From contig CM057477.1 of NCBI GenBank assembly GCA_030035585.1, positions 60,121,447 through 60,185,446 on the forward strand: 64,000 bases of DNA. Direction: 5' to 3'. Under the pieces are notes generated by a model. The model ran no database searches, was not told where the DNA came from, and saw nothing but the letters and a program-made list of their open reading frames with translations. Source of the DNA: Dugong dugon (lineage: Eukaryota; Chordata; Mammalia; Sirenia; Dugongidae). Below, piece after piece: positions 41,291 through 54,479 of this stretch. Each line of letters begins with the position of its first letter. The first letter of the stretch is position 1. The position numbers were made by a program, and so were the translations under genes.

Positions 41291-42189
41291 CATTGTTATT
41301 AATGTTGTTACTGTTATTACGACCATATAAGCCACTCTGCCAAGCCATTCATTCAGTACGATGGATCATAAAAACGGATTATAGCAACTACTGCTCTTAG
41401 GTGTTAGCATTTTCTAAACAGATAAAACATGATATCAACTGCTCTTTTGACAATTCTGGAATTGACATCATCTTATATTTGGTTCAAAGGCACACTATAA
41501 AAACCTCTTCTTTTACACACTGATAGCATCTTTTATTTTTCGTCACTCAATCAGAATTTTTCTCTGCCAAACAGTCATGCTGTCATCAAGCAATGATTGC
41601 TTACAGGAGTATTGGTGCTCTACAGAACTTTGTCATTCTTGCATTTTCATAATTGTCATGGGAAATGAAGATCAGAGGTGTGGCCTAGACCATAGGAAAT
41701 ACATGATTCAAAAACAGCACAGGATATTTGATGCTGTCGCCAGATAACCGAACCATAGACAATTGCTAAGCATTGCAGAAATGCTATGGGCTGAAAAGGC
41801 ACCTGCATTGCAGGTTTCTTCATTTTATGCTTGCCAGACTCATTGAAAGTACAGGTTGAAACATGCTAAAGGGTCCAAATAAGACGTTATTTGACAACAA
41901 TCTCTTGTGTTTGACAGACCATTTCATGCTTTTAATTAATTCATATTTTTGGACAAAAATTGGTGAAAGCGAGCGATGGACAAAAAATAACAACAAGCAA
42001 GGATGCTAGAGATGGTCATTGGATATGGTTGCACGATAGCTTGTTTTATTTTTTGCAAACTGTGTTCTAGTATTTCATGCTCATGTTGTGAGAGATACTG
42101 GAAAATAACTGAATTCCTTAGTGGTGTAAAGATTTTGATGCTGTGGCATAATGTCCTAATTGTCCCTTAGTATTTATTTTTACCTTTTT
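41291..42189. other. Stretch without a recognised feature
   Basis: About 0.9 kb of apparently single-copy sequence. No open frame with a recognisable product. Confidence 0.45.
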
Positions 42190-42720
42190 TTCAGTAACAG
42201 AATCTCCCAAGTTCTAGTTGAACACATAGCCAGCAAGCTAGAGACTTCATTTCTTAGATTTTCTTGAAGCTAGATAAGTGATTAAATTCTGGCCAGTGGG
42301 ATGTGAGCTTCAACTTCTTGTTATGCCCTTTGAAAAGAAGCTGGCTTCTCTACCCTCTTTTACCCTTTATGTGGATGTGGAACGGAGAGGAAGGGCTGTA
42401 GATGAGAACAACATCCTAGGTAATGTTGGAGTAAAAAGACAGAAGAGTAAGTACACTTAAAGAAATGAGTTTCATGCTATGTAAATTAGACCTTCATAAA
42501 AAATAAGAGAAGAAGTAGGAGGAGGAGGAGGAGGAGAAGAAGAAGAAGGAAGAAGAGCCTGGATTCCTGGAGGACCTTGTATAGGAGTCAGCTTCCTGCC
42601 CTGACCCTCACCCACCTCTGCACCTTTATGACAGAGGGAAGCATGCTTTCATTCTGCTGGAGACACTGTGTTTTGTGGTAGTTGTGCTGTAGCAGCTTGG
42701 GCTATTTCCTAGTTAATATA
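42190..42720 (+). mobile_element. Old LTR-like mammalian repeat (tentative)
   Basis: 'cacatagccagcaagctaga', 'ctggccagtgggatgtgagc' and 'ggattcctggaggaccttgt' follow the order of a common old mammalian repeat. The family is not assigned. A (GGA)/(GAA) run at 42507-42556 interrupts it. Confidence 0.4.
42507..42556. repeat. Purine-rich (GGA)n/(GAA)n repeat
   Basis: About 50 bp of uninterrupted purines on the plus strand. Confidence 0.9.
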
Positions 42721-43719
42721 GATGCTCTAAAATTTCCACACTTACTATTTTCTCACAGGATGAATGGCTTATGAGATACAGCATCCATTTAAAAGAAGAA
42801 AAAAGACTTCTCTAACACTCTTATACCAGGTAACGGACAGAGCGCAAGCTCACATGACAGGCATATGTAGCATATTACATGTCCTCGTCAACTATACCAA
42901 TTTTCATTTCTTTTTATTTATTTCTGTTGCTTGTTAAATGAAATTAAAATGACTGTGCCACACCAATATTGCTTATTATAAGCCAGTACAAAAGTAGTCA
43001 AGCTATTGTAAGCAGTAAGTAAAGTGGTCATTATTGACTTCATTTCTAGATAAATAGGGCAAAAGGAAGATAACTCTGTGACAAATGACTTTTACAAGGG
43101 GAAATTTAATGTGTTAAGGAAAAGGTATAGAGGAAAATGTAAACTGTGATGATGTGAATGGGGTAGTTTTTTGTCTTGAGCTTTATGGTTGATGGCAGTT
43201 AGCCTTACCCTTCTCTAAAGAGATACACTCCCTTGCGTTTGTCAAATCACCAAGCTGCACCACACAAGCAGAACTTTGCGCATTGGGTTGCTCAGCTGTA
43301 AGGGAAGGGGAAGCTGTGGGGACCCCCTAAAACTCCCTCCAACACATTTAGCCTGTGGTTGGCAGCTGTTCATTCAGACTCCAGATGTGTGGGTTACCTT
43401 CAGTCAAATTGGAAGTTTTGCATCTGTCTCCCAGGGCAGAGCTGAGGGAGACCGAGCAGGTGTGATGTGCCACAGTAAGAATATAACACAGACTTCCTTT
43501 TCAGTCTGAGGGCGGGCTATATTTTTATCTCACTGATACCCTTGATTCATCTGGGATGGTAAATAGCACAGTGAGTAACTCAGAAAGTGGAAATGGAAAG
43601 TGTTGCTTGGTCTGCTCTTGGGCATTGGGTCAAAAAAGTACTTCCTTTGCTTCTAGAGAAGCTTGGATGGCAACTTGCTTCCTTCTCCAGGTAGCTTTTA
43701 TTGTGCACTGTCTCATAGT
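42721..43719. other. Stretch without a recognised feature
   Basis: About 1 kb of apparently single-copy sequence with no coding signal. Confidence 0.45.
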
Positions 43720-43935
43720 GTGGAGTTCGTAAGTGGCACAAATGGTTAAGCAGTCAGCTACTAACTGAAAGGTTGGAGGTTCCCATCCAACCAGAGGTGC
43801 CTCAGAAAGCCTGGTTATCTACTTTTGAAAAATCAGTCACTGAAAACCCTATGGAGCACAGTTCTACTCATACACACACATAGAGTTGCCATGAATCACA
43901 GTCAATTCAGCAGCAACTGGTTTGGTTTGGTTTGG
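43720..43935 (+). mobile_element. AfroSINE, long type, with TSD
   Basis: 'tctcatagt' lies on both flanks (43711-43719 and 43936-43944). Middle block 'agcctggttatctacttttg', tail 'gtcaattcagcagcaactgg'. Confidence 0.92.
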
Positions 43936-43944
43936 TCTCATAGT

Positions 43945-45011
43945 ATAATTATTTACAGAAGTGTTTTGCTGGGAATTCTAGTAGCACAAGGACTAATCAG
44001 GTCACCAGTGTCTTAAATACTGTCCACTATTGCTCCAGAAACACAAGAGAAAATGACTCCTTAACATGGGAAGTTGGATAGGCCCAGAAATAATCCAATT
44101 CCTTCATTTTGGCCCAGAAGACCCTTCACAGTTTTGGCTCTGGGCTGCCTTCTTTCCAGCCTGTACCTGCTCCCTTCACCTGCTCTTCATCTGTGATACC
44201 ACTTCAAATAGCAGAGGTACTGGAACCATCAGATGAGACTAAAGCATGGCCACAAGGTGTGACCCATCATGCTTTCAGATTTTAGTAACTAAGACTGACC
44301 CATGGCCTTTGCCACCTCAACTTTATTTTTATACTCCTGAGAGTCTTTGGCACTCAATGATAGGGTGCAGAGGACAACCCTGAGATCCTGAGATATTTCT
44401 CCAAGAAGGAGAGGGTTTAGGAGCAAGAGGTCACACTGTCTGCTCCTTCCCAGCATCAGCCCCAAGTCCAGGCCAGCTTAGAGGGGAGACCACAGCTCTG
44501 GAGCCCCAGTCCTCTCTGCGGCCACCTTCTTTACTAAGGTCGTTAACGAGCATGCTAATTAGTGGCCATTTCCCTGGTGGTTTTTGTGATGTGGAGACTT
44601 GTCCACTGAGAAATGGCCCAAAACCACACATTCGTTTAAAATAGCCAGTCCTACTGGAGATGGAAATAACTCCTTGCCTGTGTTGATCCCGGCTAGTGAC
44701 CAGGAGGGGAAATCTCTGGAATAGAGGCCTGGCCTTCTGACTCAGCAGAAACCACTGCCCAACATTTTTAGCTTCTTCTTTGGTCTTGTCCCACTGTGGA
44801 AGCTATTCTTCCAATGGGGCCAAACTTGACAAAAGAGTCCTACCAAATCATGTTCTGAGATGCACCAATGCCCCCAATAAATTTGGTCCCATATGTTTTT
44901 ACCCCTGTGACATTCTGATTCATAGCACATTTCTCTAAGGAATCCCAAGATTTGTATAATACTTGAAGTTCCCAAATGTTCACGATTTTTCAAAGCTGAC
45001 AAAACATATTC
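43945..45011. other. No gene; one possible L2 fragment
   Basis: Mostly unrecognised. 44095-44220 ('cttttaacctcagaag'-like, 'tttggctctgggctgccttc', 'tgctcccttcacctgctctt') resembles an L2 fragment on the plus strand. Confidence 0.4.
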
Positions 45012-45025
45012 AAGAAGAGGAGAAA

Positions 45026-46408
45026 GAGGTGGGGCCAAAATGGCAGAGTAGTCAGACAGCTTCGTATGTCCCTCTTACAACAAAGACCTGAAAAAACAAG
45101 TGATCTGCTTGTATGTGAATATCTAGGATCCCTGAACAAGGCAAAGTTGAGGAACTGGACTGAGTGGCAGGGGGAGAGAGAGAGATGGTTCGGAAGCAGC
45201 AAGGAGTTGTCTGACGTGACCTGGCAGGAGCCGCAGCCTACCACCCGGATCGGCTCGGGTTGCGCAGAGAGGCAGGCGTACAGCTCCACTCGCTTGCTTG
45301 GGAGGCAGTTTCCGCATTGAGAGCAATCTGGCAGTGGAGATTCTGTTTGGACACTCTGAACCAGTGAAAAGCAGCACCCAAGTGGCTAAAGATATGTACA
45401 TGCATGTGGCCTTTTGTGGAAATAAAAAAAAAACAAATTTCGGGTAATACCTCTCTTCCATTTTCCTCCTCCCTCCCTGATCTGCACCGGGTCCAGCCGG
45501 CTTCAGCAATCTCTGAGTTCCCTTGGCCAGAAATAGATCCCATAAGGCACCCTGGCCCATTCTCCAAGCCTTGGAGAGGGAACAAATTAATAAACAAGGA
45601 AACAATAAGCTACCGGCTCCCCTAAGCCAGGAACTCAGGGTTGGCACAGCTCCTTTGCCTAGGCACAGGCATAAGGGGTCTACAGACTTTGAGTGCCTTC
45701 CATCTCAGTATAGACTTGTGTGGACTCATCTCAAAAACATAAACCCTCACTACCACGGTACAACAAGGTAAACACCTGAAGTCTAACTTCAACTGTTTCA
45801 ACTGGGAAGTGGCAGATTTTTGATGCTTGACATTGCTCTGCCCTTTAAGCAAGCTCCTTACCTGTCCGCATCAGGGGCTTGAGGACTGGTGGCTCCACCC
45901 ATGCCACCTAGCCACCTGCTACAGGGGTCCAAGAATAAGTGGTGCCCCCCTAGTCCTTACAGCCAACAGAGTAGGGTGCTCATAGTCTGGCTGCAAAACA
46001 TACCTACCTACTTATTCTAGGGAACAGAGACATGCTTTTCTTTCAGACACTCAGGAACAGCCATCAGCCCCTGCCTTGCTCAGCATGTGACACCCTACTG
46101 TAGCCAGATACCTGTGCCTACACCAATCACCCATGCCTCTCTAAGACTGTAGGTGACAGCGTGCACCACACTCTTGGTGACCAACTTCCTGGATACCTGA
46201 GCTGAATCCATACAGGAAAATTTAACGGCTCCTGGGCACACATACTTAGTTACAGATCTAACTACCTGGTGACAGGACGTTGAGCGTCAAAGGCGCCAGT
46301 AATCAAACTAGCACACATGAGCAGCCTATTTGGGCATATCAAAACAAAACAAAACAAGAAGCTAGGACGCAATCAACAAATATAAAATAAAATTATAATA
46401 ACTTATTG
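45026..46408 (+). promoter_or_regulatory. L1 5' UTR / internal promoter region
   Basis: Colinear with 20255-21589 on the other strand. The YY1-like core at the start is changed to 'CAAAATGGCAG' here, against CAAGATGGCGG in the other copy. Frames up to 174 codons are open on the antisense strand (45123-45647). Confidence 0.7.
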
Positions 46409-47421
46409 ATGGCTCGGAGACAACAGTCAATAACAATCACATAAAGAGGCAGTCCATGGTGGCTTCAGCAAGCTCTGAAAATAAAAAGTCAATAAATTTT
46501 CTGGAGGAGGAGAATTTCTTGGAATTCCCAGAGGCAGAATACAAAAGATTAATATATAGAACTCTTCAAGAAATTATAAAGGAAATTCGACAAAACGTAG
46601 AGAAAACAAAAGAACACGCAGACAAAGCAGTAGCAGAACTTAAAAAAGTTATTCAAGAGCATAATGACAAATTTAATAGGCTGCAAGAATCCATAGAGAG
46701 ACAGCAATCAGAAATCCAGAAATTAACAATAAAATTTCAGAATTAGACAACTCAATAGAAAGTCATAGGAGCAGAATTGAGGCAATGGAAGCCAGAATTA
46801 GTGACACTGAAGATAAAGCACTTGACACCGACTTATTTGGGAAACATCACATAAAACAATTAAAAAGAATGAAGAAACTCTAAGAGTTAAGTGGGACTTT
46901 ATCAAGAGAAATAACCTACGAGTGATTGGAGTACCAGAACAGGGAGGATAACAGAAAATATAGAGAGAATTGTTGAAGATTTGTTGACAGAAAACTTCCC
47001 TGATATCATGAAAGATGAGAAGATATCTATCCAAGATGCTCATCAAACCCCACATAAGGTAGATCCCAAAAGAAAGTCACCAAGACATATTATAATCAAA
47101 CTTACCAAAACCAGAGATAAAGAGAGAATTTTAAGAGCAGCTAGGGATAAACGAAAAGTCATCTACAAAGGAGAGTCAATAAGAATAAGCTTGGACTACT
47201 CAGCAGAAACCATGCAGGCAAGAAGGCAATGGGATGACATATATAAATACTTGAAGGAAAAAAACTGCCAGCCAAGAATTGTATATCCAGCAAAACTGTC
47301 TCTCAAATATGATGGTGAAATTAGGGCATTTTCAGATAAACAGAAGTTTAGGAAATTTGCAAAAACCAAACCAAAATTACAAGAAATACTAAAGGGAGTC
47401 CTCTGTTTAGAAAATCAATAA
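46409..47421 (+). pseudogene. L1 ORF1 (RNA-binding protein), broken
   Basis: ORF1p coats L1 RNA and acts as a nucleic-acid chaperone. The ancestral start is probably ATG 46409. Comparison with the copy at 20254 shows a 1-base loss near 46435, so that frame now stops at 46442-46444. The frame reopens from 46456 to 46746 with a coiled-coil-like region ('RLQESIERQQSEIQKLTIKF'), breaks, and reopens at 46981-47421 with the RRM and C-terminal parts ('SPRHIIIKLTKTRDKERILR', 'IRISLDYSAETMQARRQWDD'). The total length, about 335 codons, is normal for ORF1p. Confidence 0.92.
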
Positions 47422-47862
47422 CGTCGGATAACAACACAAGACTAGAACACAGGACAGAGCAACCAGATATCAACTCAGATAGGGAAGTCACAAAAATACA
47501 TCAAAGCTAAAACTTTGAAAATAGGGAAACAGAGATATCAATATGTAAAAAAATGACAACATTAAAACAAAAAAGAGGGACTCAAAAAATGTAGACATAG
47601 ATTTTTCATATGGAGAGGAAGTCAAGGCAATATAAAGAAATAAAAGACTGGTATAAACTTAGAAAAATAGGGTAAATATTAAGGTAACCACAAAGGAAAC
47701 TAACAATCCTACAAATCAAAATAAAAAACTAGAAAAATATAAAGACTCAGCAAACACAAAATCAACAACAACGAAAAGAAAATACCTAAAGAAAAATGAC
47801 TCAGCACAGAAAATTAAGGGGAACAAAGAAACTGTGAACAACACACAAAAAAAGACATCAAA

Positions 47863-50800
47863 ATGACAGCACTAAACTCATACCTATCAATAATTACACT
47901 GAATGTAAACAGACTAAATGCACCAATAAAGAGACAGAGAATGGCAGACTGGATTAAAAAACATGATCTGTCTATATGCTGCCTACAAGAGACACACCTT
48001 AGACTTAAAGATACAAACAAGCTAAATCTCAAAGGATGGAAAAAAATATATCAAGCAAACGTCACTCAAAAAACAGCAGGAGTGGCAATATTAATCTCTG
48101 ACAAAATAGACTTTAAAGTAAAATCCACCACAAAGGATAAGGAAGGACACTATATAATGATTAAAGGGTCAATACACCAGGAGGACATAACTGTAATAAA
48201 TATTTATATTATTTCTATTTATTTAATCTCACTGAAAAGAGAGATAGACAGCTCCACAATAGGAGTAGGAGACTTCAACGTGCCACTTTCGGTGAAAGCT
48301 AGAACATCCAGAAAGAAGCTCAGCAAAGACACGGAAGAGCTAAATGCTACAATAAACCAACTTGATCTCATAGACATATACCGAACACTCCACCCAACAG
48401 CAGCCAAGTATACTTATTTTTCCAACGCACATGGAACATTCTCCAGAATAGACCACATATTAGGCCATAAAGCAAGCCTTAACAAAATCCAAAGCATCAA
48501 AATATTGCAAAGCATCCTTTCTGACCATAAAGCCATAAAGTAGAAATCAACAACACAAACAGAAAGGAAAAAAATCAAACACATGAAAACTGAACAACAC
48601 CTTGCTCAAAAACTACCAGGTTATAGAAGAAATAAAGGATGGAATAAAGAAATTCACAGAATCAGACGAGAATGAAAACACATCCTACCAGAACTTTTGG
48701 GACACAGCAAAAGCAGTGCTCAGAGGTCAGCTTCTAGCAATAAATGCACACATCCAAAAAGAAGACAGGGCCATAATCAAAACATTAATCGTACAAGTGG
48801 AACAAGTAGAAACAGAGCAGCAAAAGAAGCCCTCAGGTGCCAGAAGAAAGGAAATAAAAAGAATTAGAGCAGAGTTAAATGAAATAGAGAACAGAAAAAC
48901 AATTGGAAGAATTAACAAGACCAAAAGCTGGTTCTTCGAAAAGATCAACAAAATTGATAAACCATTGGTCAAACTGACAAAAGAAAAACAGGAGAGGAAG
49001 CAGATAACCCATATAAGAAAAGAGATGGGTGATATCACAACAGATTCAACTGAAATTAAAAGAATCATAACAGAATACTATGAAAAATTGTACTGTAACA
49101 AATTTGAAAACCTAGAGGAAATGGACAAATTTCTAGAAACTTACTACCTACCTAAACTAACACAAACAGAAGTAAAACAACTAAATAAACCCATAACAAA
49201 AGAAGAGATTGAAAAATTAAAAAACTCCCAAGAAAAAAGAGCCCTGGCCTGGATGGCGTCACTGGAGATTTCTACCAAACTTTCAGAGAAGAGTTAACAC
49301 CACTTTTCAGAGCATAGAAAAGGATGGAATAATCCCAAACTCCCAAACTCCCAAACGTATTCTATGAAGCCAGCATAACCCTGACACCAAAACCAGGTAA
49401 ACACACCACAAAAAAAGAAAATGACAGACCAATATCCCTCATGAACATAGACGCAAAAATCCGCAAAAATCCTCAACAAAATTCTAGCCAAAATTCATCA
49501 TGATCAAGTGGGATTTATACCAGGTATGTAAGGATGGTTCAACATTAGAAAAACAATCAATATAATCCATCACATAAATAAAACAAAAGACAAGAACCAC
49601 ATGATCTTATCAATTGATGCAGAAAAGGCATTTGACAAAGTCCAACACCCATTCATGATAAAAACTCTCAACAAAATAGGAATAGAAGGGAAATTCCTCA
49701 ATATAATTAAGGGCATTTATACAAAGCCAACAGCCAACATCATCCTAAATGGAGAGACTTTGAAAGCATTCCCCTTGAGAATGGGCATCAGACAAGGATG
49801 CCCTTCCTCTATCACCACTCTTATTGAACATTGTGTTGGAGGTCCTAGCCAGAGGAATTAGGCTACAAAAAGAAATAAAGGACATCCAAATAGGTAGGGA
49901 AGAAGTCAAAGTATCTCCATTTGCAGATGATATGATCTTATACACAGAAAACCCCAAAGAATCCACAAGAAAACTACTGGAACTAACAGAAGATTTCAGC
50001 AAAGTTTCAGGATACAAGATAAACATACAAAAATCAGTTGGATTCCTTTATGCCAACAAAGAGAACTTTGAAGAGGAAATCACCAAATCAATACCATTTA
50101 CAGTAGCCCCCAAGAAGATAAAATACTTAGGAATAAATCTAACCAGAGATGTAAAAGATCTATACAATGAAAACTACAAGACACTACTGTAAGAAAACAA
50201 AAGAGACCTGCGTAAGTGGAAAAATATACCTTGCTCATGGATAGGTAGACTCAACATAGTGAAAATGTCAATCCTACCCAAAGCGATGGACAGATACAAG
50301 GCAATCCCGATCCAAATTCCACTGGAATTTTTTAGTGAGATGGAGAAACAAATCACCAACTTCATATGGAAAGGGAAGAGGCCCCAAATAAATAAAACTT
50401 TACTCTAGAAGAAGAACAAAGTGGGAGGCGTCATACTACCTGATTTTAGAACCTATTATACCGCCAGGGTAGTCAAAGCAGCCTGGTATTGGTAAAACAA
50501 CAGATACATAGACCAATGGAACAGAATTGAGAATCCAGATATAAATTAATCCACCTGTGAGCAGCTTATAACTGCCAAAGGCCCTAAACCTGTTAATTGG
50601 AGAAAAGACAGTCTCTTTAACAAATAGTGCTGGCGTAATTGGATATCTATCTGCAAAAAACTGAAACAAGACCCATACCTCACACCATGCACAAAAACTA
50701 ACTCAAAATGTATCAAAGACTTAAATATGAAATCAAAAACGATAAAGATCATGGAAGGAAAAATAGAGACAATGCTAGGAGCCTTAATACATGGCATAAA

Positions 50801-51320
50801 TAAATACAAACCATAAGTAACAATGCACAAACACCAGAAGAGAGACTAGATAAATGGGAGCTCCTAAAAATCAAACACTTACGCTCATCAAAAGACTTCA
50901 CCAAAAGAGTCAAAAGACAACCTACCGACTGAGAAACAATTTTTGGCTACAACAAATCCGATCAGTGTCTAATCTCTAAAATCTACAAGATACTGCAAAA
51001 CCTCAACAACAAAAAGACAAATAACCCAAGTAAAAAATGGGCAAAGGATATGAACAGGCACTTCGCCAAAGAAGACATTCAGATGGCTAACAGACATATG
51101 AAGAAATGCTCACGATCATTAACCATTAGAGAAACGCAGATCAAAACTACAATGAGACATCATCTCACCCCAACAAGACTAGCACTAATAAAAAAAAAAC
51201 ACAAAATAAATGCTGGAGAGGTTGTGGAGACACTGGAACACTTATACACTGTTGGTAGGAATGTAAAATGGTACAACCACTTTGGAAATTGGTTTGGTGT
51301 TTCCTTAAAAAGCTAGAAAT
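47863..51320 (+). pseudogene. L1 ORF2 (endonuclease-reverse transcriptase), broken
   Basis: ORF2p nicks target DNA and reverse-transcribes L1 RNA. The endonuclease domain (47863-48543) keeps 'LNVNRLN', 'LQETHL', 'GDFN' and 'LSDHKAIK', but the 'YAPN' block is replaced by a scrambled 'YIISIYLISL' with a small deletion. A stop and frameshift follow near 48543. The piece 48602-49297 is the inter-domain region. Reverse transcriptase blocks are at 49601-49861 ('[20 protein letters not shown]') and 49824-50192, which overlap in different frames. The catalytic FADD is intact at 49920-49931. The C-terminal part is fragmentary (51050-51316). Confidence 0.93.
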
Positions 51321-52641
51321 AGAAGTACCATATGATCCAGCTATCCCGATCCTTAGAATATATCCTAGAGAAATATGAGCTGTCACATGAATAGATATAT
51401 GCACACCCATGTTCACTGCAGCACTGTTCACAATAGCAAAAAGATGGAAGCAACCTAGGTGCCCATCAGCGGGTGAATGGATAATCAAATTATGGTATAT
51501 CCACACAATAGAATACCACGCAACGATAAAGAACAACGATGAAGCCGTGAAACATCATATAACATGGAGGAAGCTGGAACTCATTATACTGAGTGAATTT
51601 AGTCAGTCACAGAAGGACAAATATTGTATAAGACCACTACTTATAAGAACTCAAGAAAAGGTTTAAACACAGAAAAAAACATTCTTTGATGGTTATGAGG
51701 GTGGGGAGGGAGGGTGAGTGTTATTTACTAACTAGATAGTAGATAAGAATTATCTTAGGTGAAGGGAAGGACAGCACACACTACAGGGGAAGTCAGCACA
51801 ACTGGACTAAACCAAAGCTAAGACGTTTCCTGAATACAATCAAACACTTTGAGAGACAGAGTAGCAGGGGTAGGGATCTGGGGACCATGCTTTCAGGGGA
51901 CATCTAGGTCAATTGGCATAACAAAGCTTATTAAGAAAATGTTCTGCATCCTACTTTGGTGTGTGGCGTCTGGGGTCTTAAAAGCTAGCAAGCAGCCATC
52001 TAAGATGCATCAATTGGTCCCAACCACCTGGAGTAAAGGAAAATGAAGAACACCAAGGACACAAGGAAAGTATTCGCTCAAGAGACAGAAAGGGCCACAT
52101 AAACCAGAGAATTCATCAGTCTGAGACTGGAAGAACTAGATGGTGCCTGGCTACCACCAATGACTGCCCTGACAGGGAACACAACAGAGAGTCCCTGACA
52201 GAGCAGGAGAAAAGTGGGGTGTAGAACTCAAATTCTAGTAAGAAGACCAGACTTAATGGTCTGACTGAGACTGGAGGAACCCCGGAGAGCATGGCCCCTG
52301 GATTCTCTATCAGCCCAGAAATAAAACAATTTCCGAGGCCAACTCTTCAGACAGGGATTGGACTGGACTGTGGGACATAAAATGCTACTCGTGAAGAGTG
52401 TGCCTCTTAGTCAAGTAGATACAAGAGACAAAATGGGCAGCTTCTGTCCGGAGGTGAGATGGGAAGGCAGAGAGGATTAGGAGCTGGTTGAATGGACATG
52501 GGGAATCAAGGGTGGAAAGGAGGAGTATGCTGTCACAGTATGGGGAGAGCAATTAAGGTCACATAACAATGTATGTATAAATGTTTGTATGGGAGACTAA
52601 CTTGAAAAGTAAACTTCATTTAAACTAAACAATAAAAAAAA
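51320..52641 (+). other. L1 ORF2 end and 3' UTR
   Basis: The last ORF2 codons are open at 51409-51666 ('SAGEWIIKLWYIHTIEYHAT'). After that comes a ~1 kb 3' UTR containing a short G-rich run ('ggtggggagggagggtgagt' near 51700), ending in poly-A. Confidence 0.8.
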
Positions 52642-52675
52642 AAGAAGAGGAGGAGAAAAAGATAATGCCAGAACA

Positions 52676-52880
52676 GATTAATGATTTTTAACCAGGGATG
52701 ATTTTGCCCCCTAGGGGATATGTGGCAATGCCTGGAGACAGTTTTGGTTGTCACAAGTTGGAGTGTAGTGGGTAGAGGCCAAGGATGGTGCTAAACATCC
52801 TATAATGCACAGGAGAGCCCCCTCCCAACAAAGAACAATTGGACCAAATGTAAACAGTGCCCCAGCTGAGAAACCCTGTG
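52676..52880 (+). mobile_element. MER20 (hAT-Charlie non-autonomous)
   Basis: 'gggatgattttgccccctag', 'tgtggcaatgcctggagaca', 'ttttggttgtcacaagttgg', 'gctaaacatcctataatgca' and 'gctgagaaaccctgtg' follow the MER20 consensus from end to end. Confidence 0.85.
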
Positions 52881-53313
52881 TATTAGTTTCATAGGGCCGT
52901 CATCACAAAACACCACAAAGAGCATGGTTTTAAACAACAGAATGTGTTGTCTCACAGTTCAGGAGGCTAGCAGTCTGAATTCAGGGTGTCTGCAGGGCCA
53001 TGCTCTCTCTTAAGACTCTAGGGGAATACCCCTTCTTGTCTTTCCGAACTTCCATTAGCCCCAGACATTCCTTGGCTTGCATCGGAAGCATAACTTCACT
53101 GTCACATGGCTGTCTTATCTCTGTGTCTCTTCTCTTTTATAAGGACACCACTCAGACTGGATTGTGATGCACCTAACTCCTGCATGACCTCATGTTGACT
53201 TAACTGATAACATATTCAAAGAACTATTTCTAAACAAGGTCACATTCACAAGTACCAGGGTTTAGAACTTCAACATATCTTTTTGGGGATCACAATCCTA
53301 TGCGTAACACCCC
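52881..53313 (-). mobile_element. MLT1-type MaLR LTR
   Basis: Plus-strand 'gtattagtttcatagggccg', 'caggaggctagcagtctgaa', 'acaaggtcacattcacaagt' and 'aacttcaacatatctttttg' are the reverse complement of an MLT1 LTR in order, over about 430 bp. Confidence 0.8.
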
Positions 53314-53319
53314 TGATAG

Positions 53320-53657
53320 ATGAAGACAAAGAAAGAAGTCTTCCCATATATTCTGTAGCTTAGGAAATGGGTTCTAAATATTTACCAAGCACCTATTTTA
53401 TATGTATACATAGATGGTGCTATGCTTTATGAGAAATTTTAAGAAATGTGCCATTTTCAGTAACATCAGGTTTCCAATTTACTTGGAAAGTTAATACATA
53501 CACAAGGAAAAGTTGTGTTACTTACCATAGCAATGGTTCACTTACAAGGTAGAACGAAAAATATTTAAATGCTAACTAAAAGACAGGAAAATTGGCCCAA
53601 CACACACTTCATTTTTTTGAGTCTTGAAGTACAAAGGTTTTTGATCTGATTTGTTTG
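53320..53657. other. Stretch without a recognised feature
   Basis: Nothing recognised between the MLT1 LTR and the first RTE tail. Confidence 0.4.
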
Positions 53658-53862
53658 TTTTGTTAGGTGCCATAGAGTTCATTCCAACTCATAATAACAC
53701 TATGTATGACAGAATGAGATGTTGCCCAGTCCTGTACCATCCTCACAATCGTTAACTATGTTTGAACCCATTATTGCAGCCACTTGTCAATCCATCTTCT
53801 TGAGGGTTCTCCTTCTTTATCGCTGACACTCTACTTTGCCAAACATGATGTCCTTCCCCAGA
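53658..53862 (-). mobile_element. RTE-class LINE 3' tail
   Basis: Plus-strand 'gttttgttaggtgccataga' through 'gccaaacatgatgtccttcc'. Its strand and extent match the first 200 bp of the copy at 54087. Confidence 0.88.
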
Positions 53863-54086
53863 TCAGCAAATGAAGGTCCTGAAACCTTTACTTCAGCCTC
53901 GTCATTCAGGTTGACTCTACTTTGAGGAGACAGCTCTTCCCCAGTCATATTTTGAGTGTCTTCCAACCCGAGGGACTCATCTGCTAGATTTAGGAAATTC
54001 TTGAGAACGAAAGCCAGATTACTTCCTACCCTGACTCATTCATTCAATAAAGATTTACTGAGCTCCTGTGTTATGCTTGGAATTGT
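53863..54086. other. Short stretch between two RTE tails
   Basis: 'ccttcatttgctgatctggg' read in reverse resembles sequence from an upstream part of RTE ORF2 or its 5' region. This segment could be part of a rearranged RTE, but that is uncertain. Confidence 0.3.
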
Positions 54087-54475
54087 GCTGTTGTTGTTGT
54101 CAGGTACCATCGAGTTGGTTCCGACCCATAGTGACCCTATGTGCAACAGAATGAAACACTGCTCAGTCCTGCACCATCCTCTCAATTGTTGCTATGTTTG
54201 AGCCCATTGTGGCAGCTATGTCAGTCCATCTCGTTGAGGGTCTACCTCTTTGTCACTGACACTCTACTTTACAAGCACGATGTCCTTCTCCAGGGGCTGG
54301 TCCCTCCTGCTAACATGTCCAAATAAGTGAGATGAAGTCTCACCATCCTTGCTTCTAAGGTGCATTCTGGTTGTCCTTCTTCCAAGACAGATTTTTTCAT
54401 TCTTCTAGCAGTTCCTGGTATATTCAATATTCTTCCCCAACACCATAATTCAAAAGCATCAATTCTGATAGTCTC
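54087..54475 (-). mobile_element. RTE-class LINE 3' end
   Basis: It starts with (gtt)n and 'gtcaggtaccatcgagttgg' and ends near 'aaagcatcaattctgatagt'. It is the same family as 30257-30921. Confidence 0.9.
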
Positions 54476-54479
54476 CTTA

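Larger units (their letters stand above)
45026..52641 (+). mobile_element. Near full-length L1 (7.6 kb), inactive
   Basis: It has a 5' UTR (45026-46408), ORF1, ORF2, a 3' UTR and poly-A (52633-52641). Flanks 'aagaagaggagaaa' (45012-45025) and 'aagaagaggaggagaaa' (52642-52658) form a TSD with a 3-bp repeat-slip difference. All parts are colinear with the partial copies at 6842, 16962, 19737 and 25464, so it belongs to the same L1 lineage. Both ORFs are broken. Confidence 0.95.

Noticed and set aside
45404-45771. Overlapping plus-strand frames in the L1 5' UTR
   Set aside because: They lie upstream of ORF1 in a GC-rich 5' UTR, are in different frames, and resemble no known protein.
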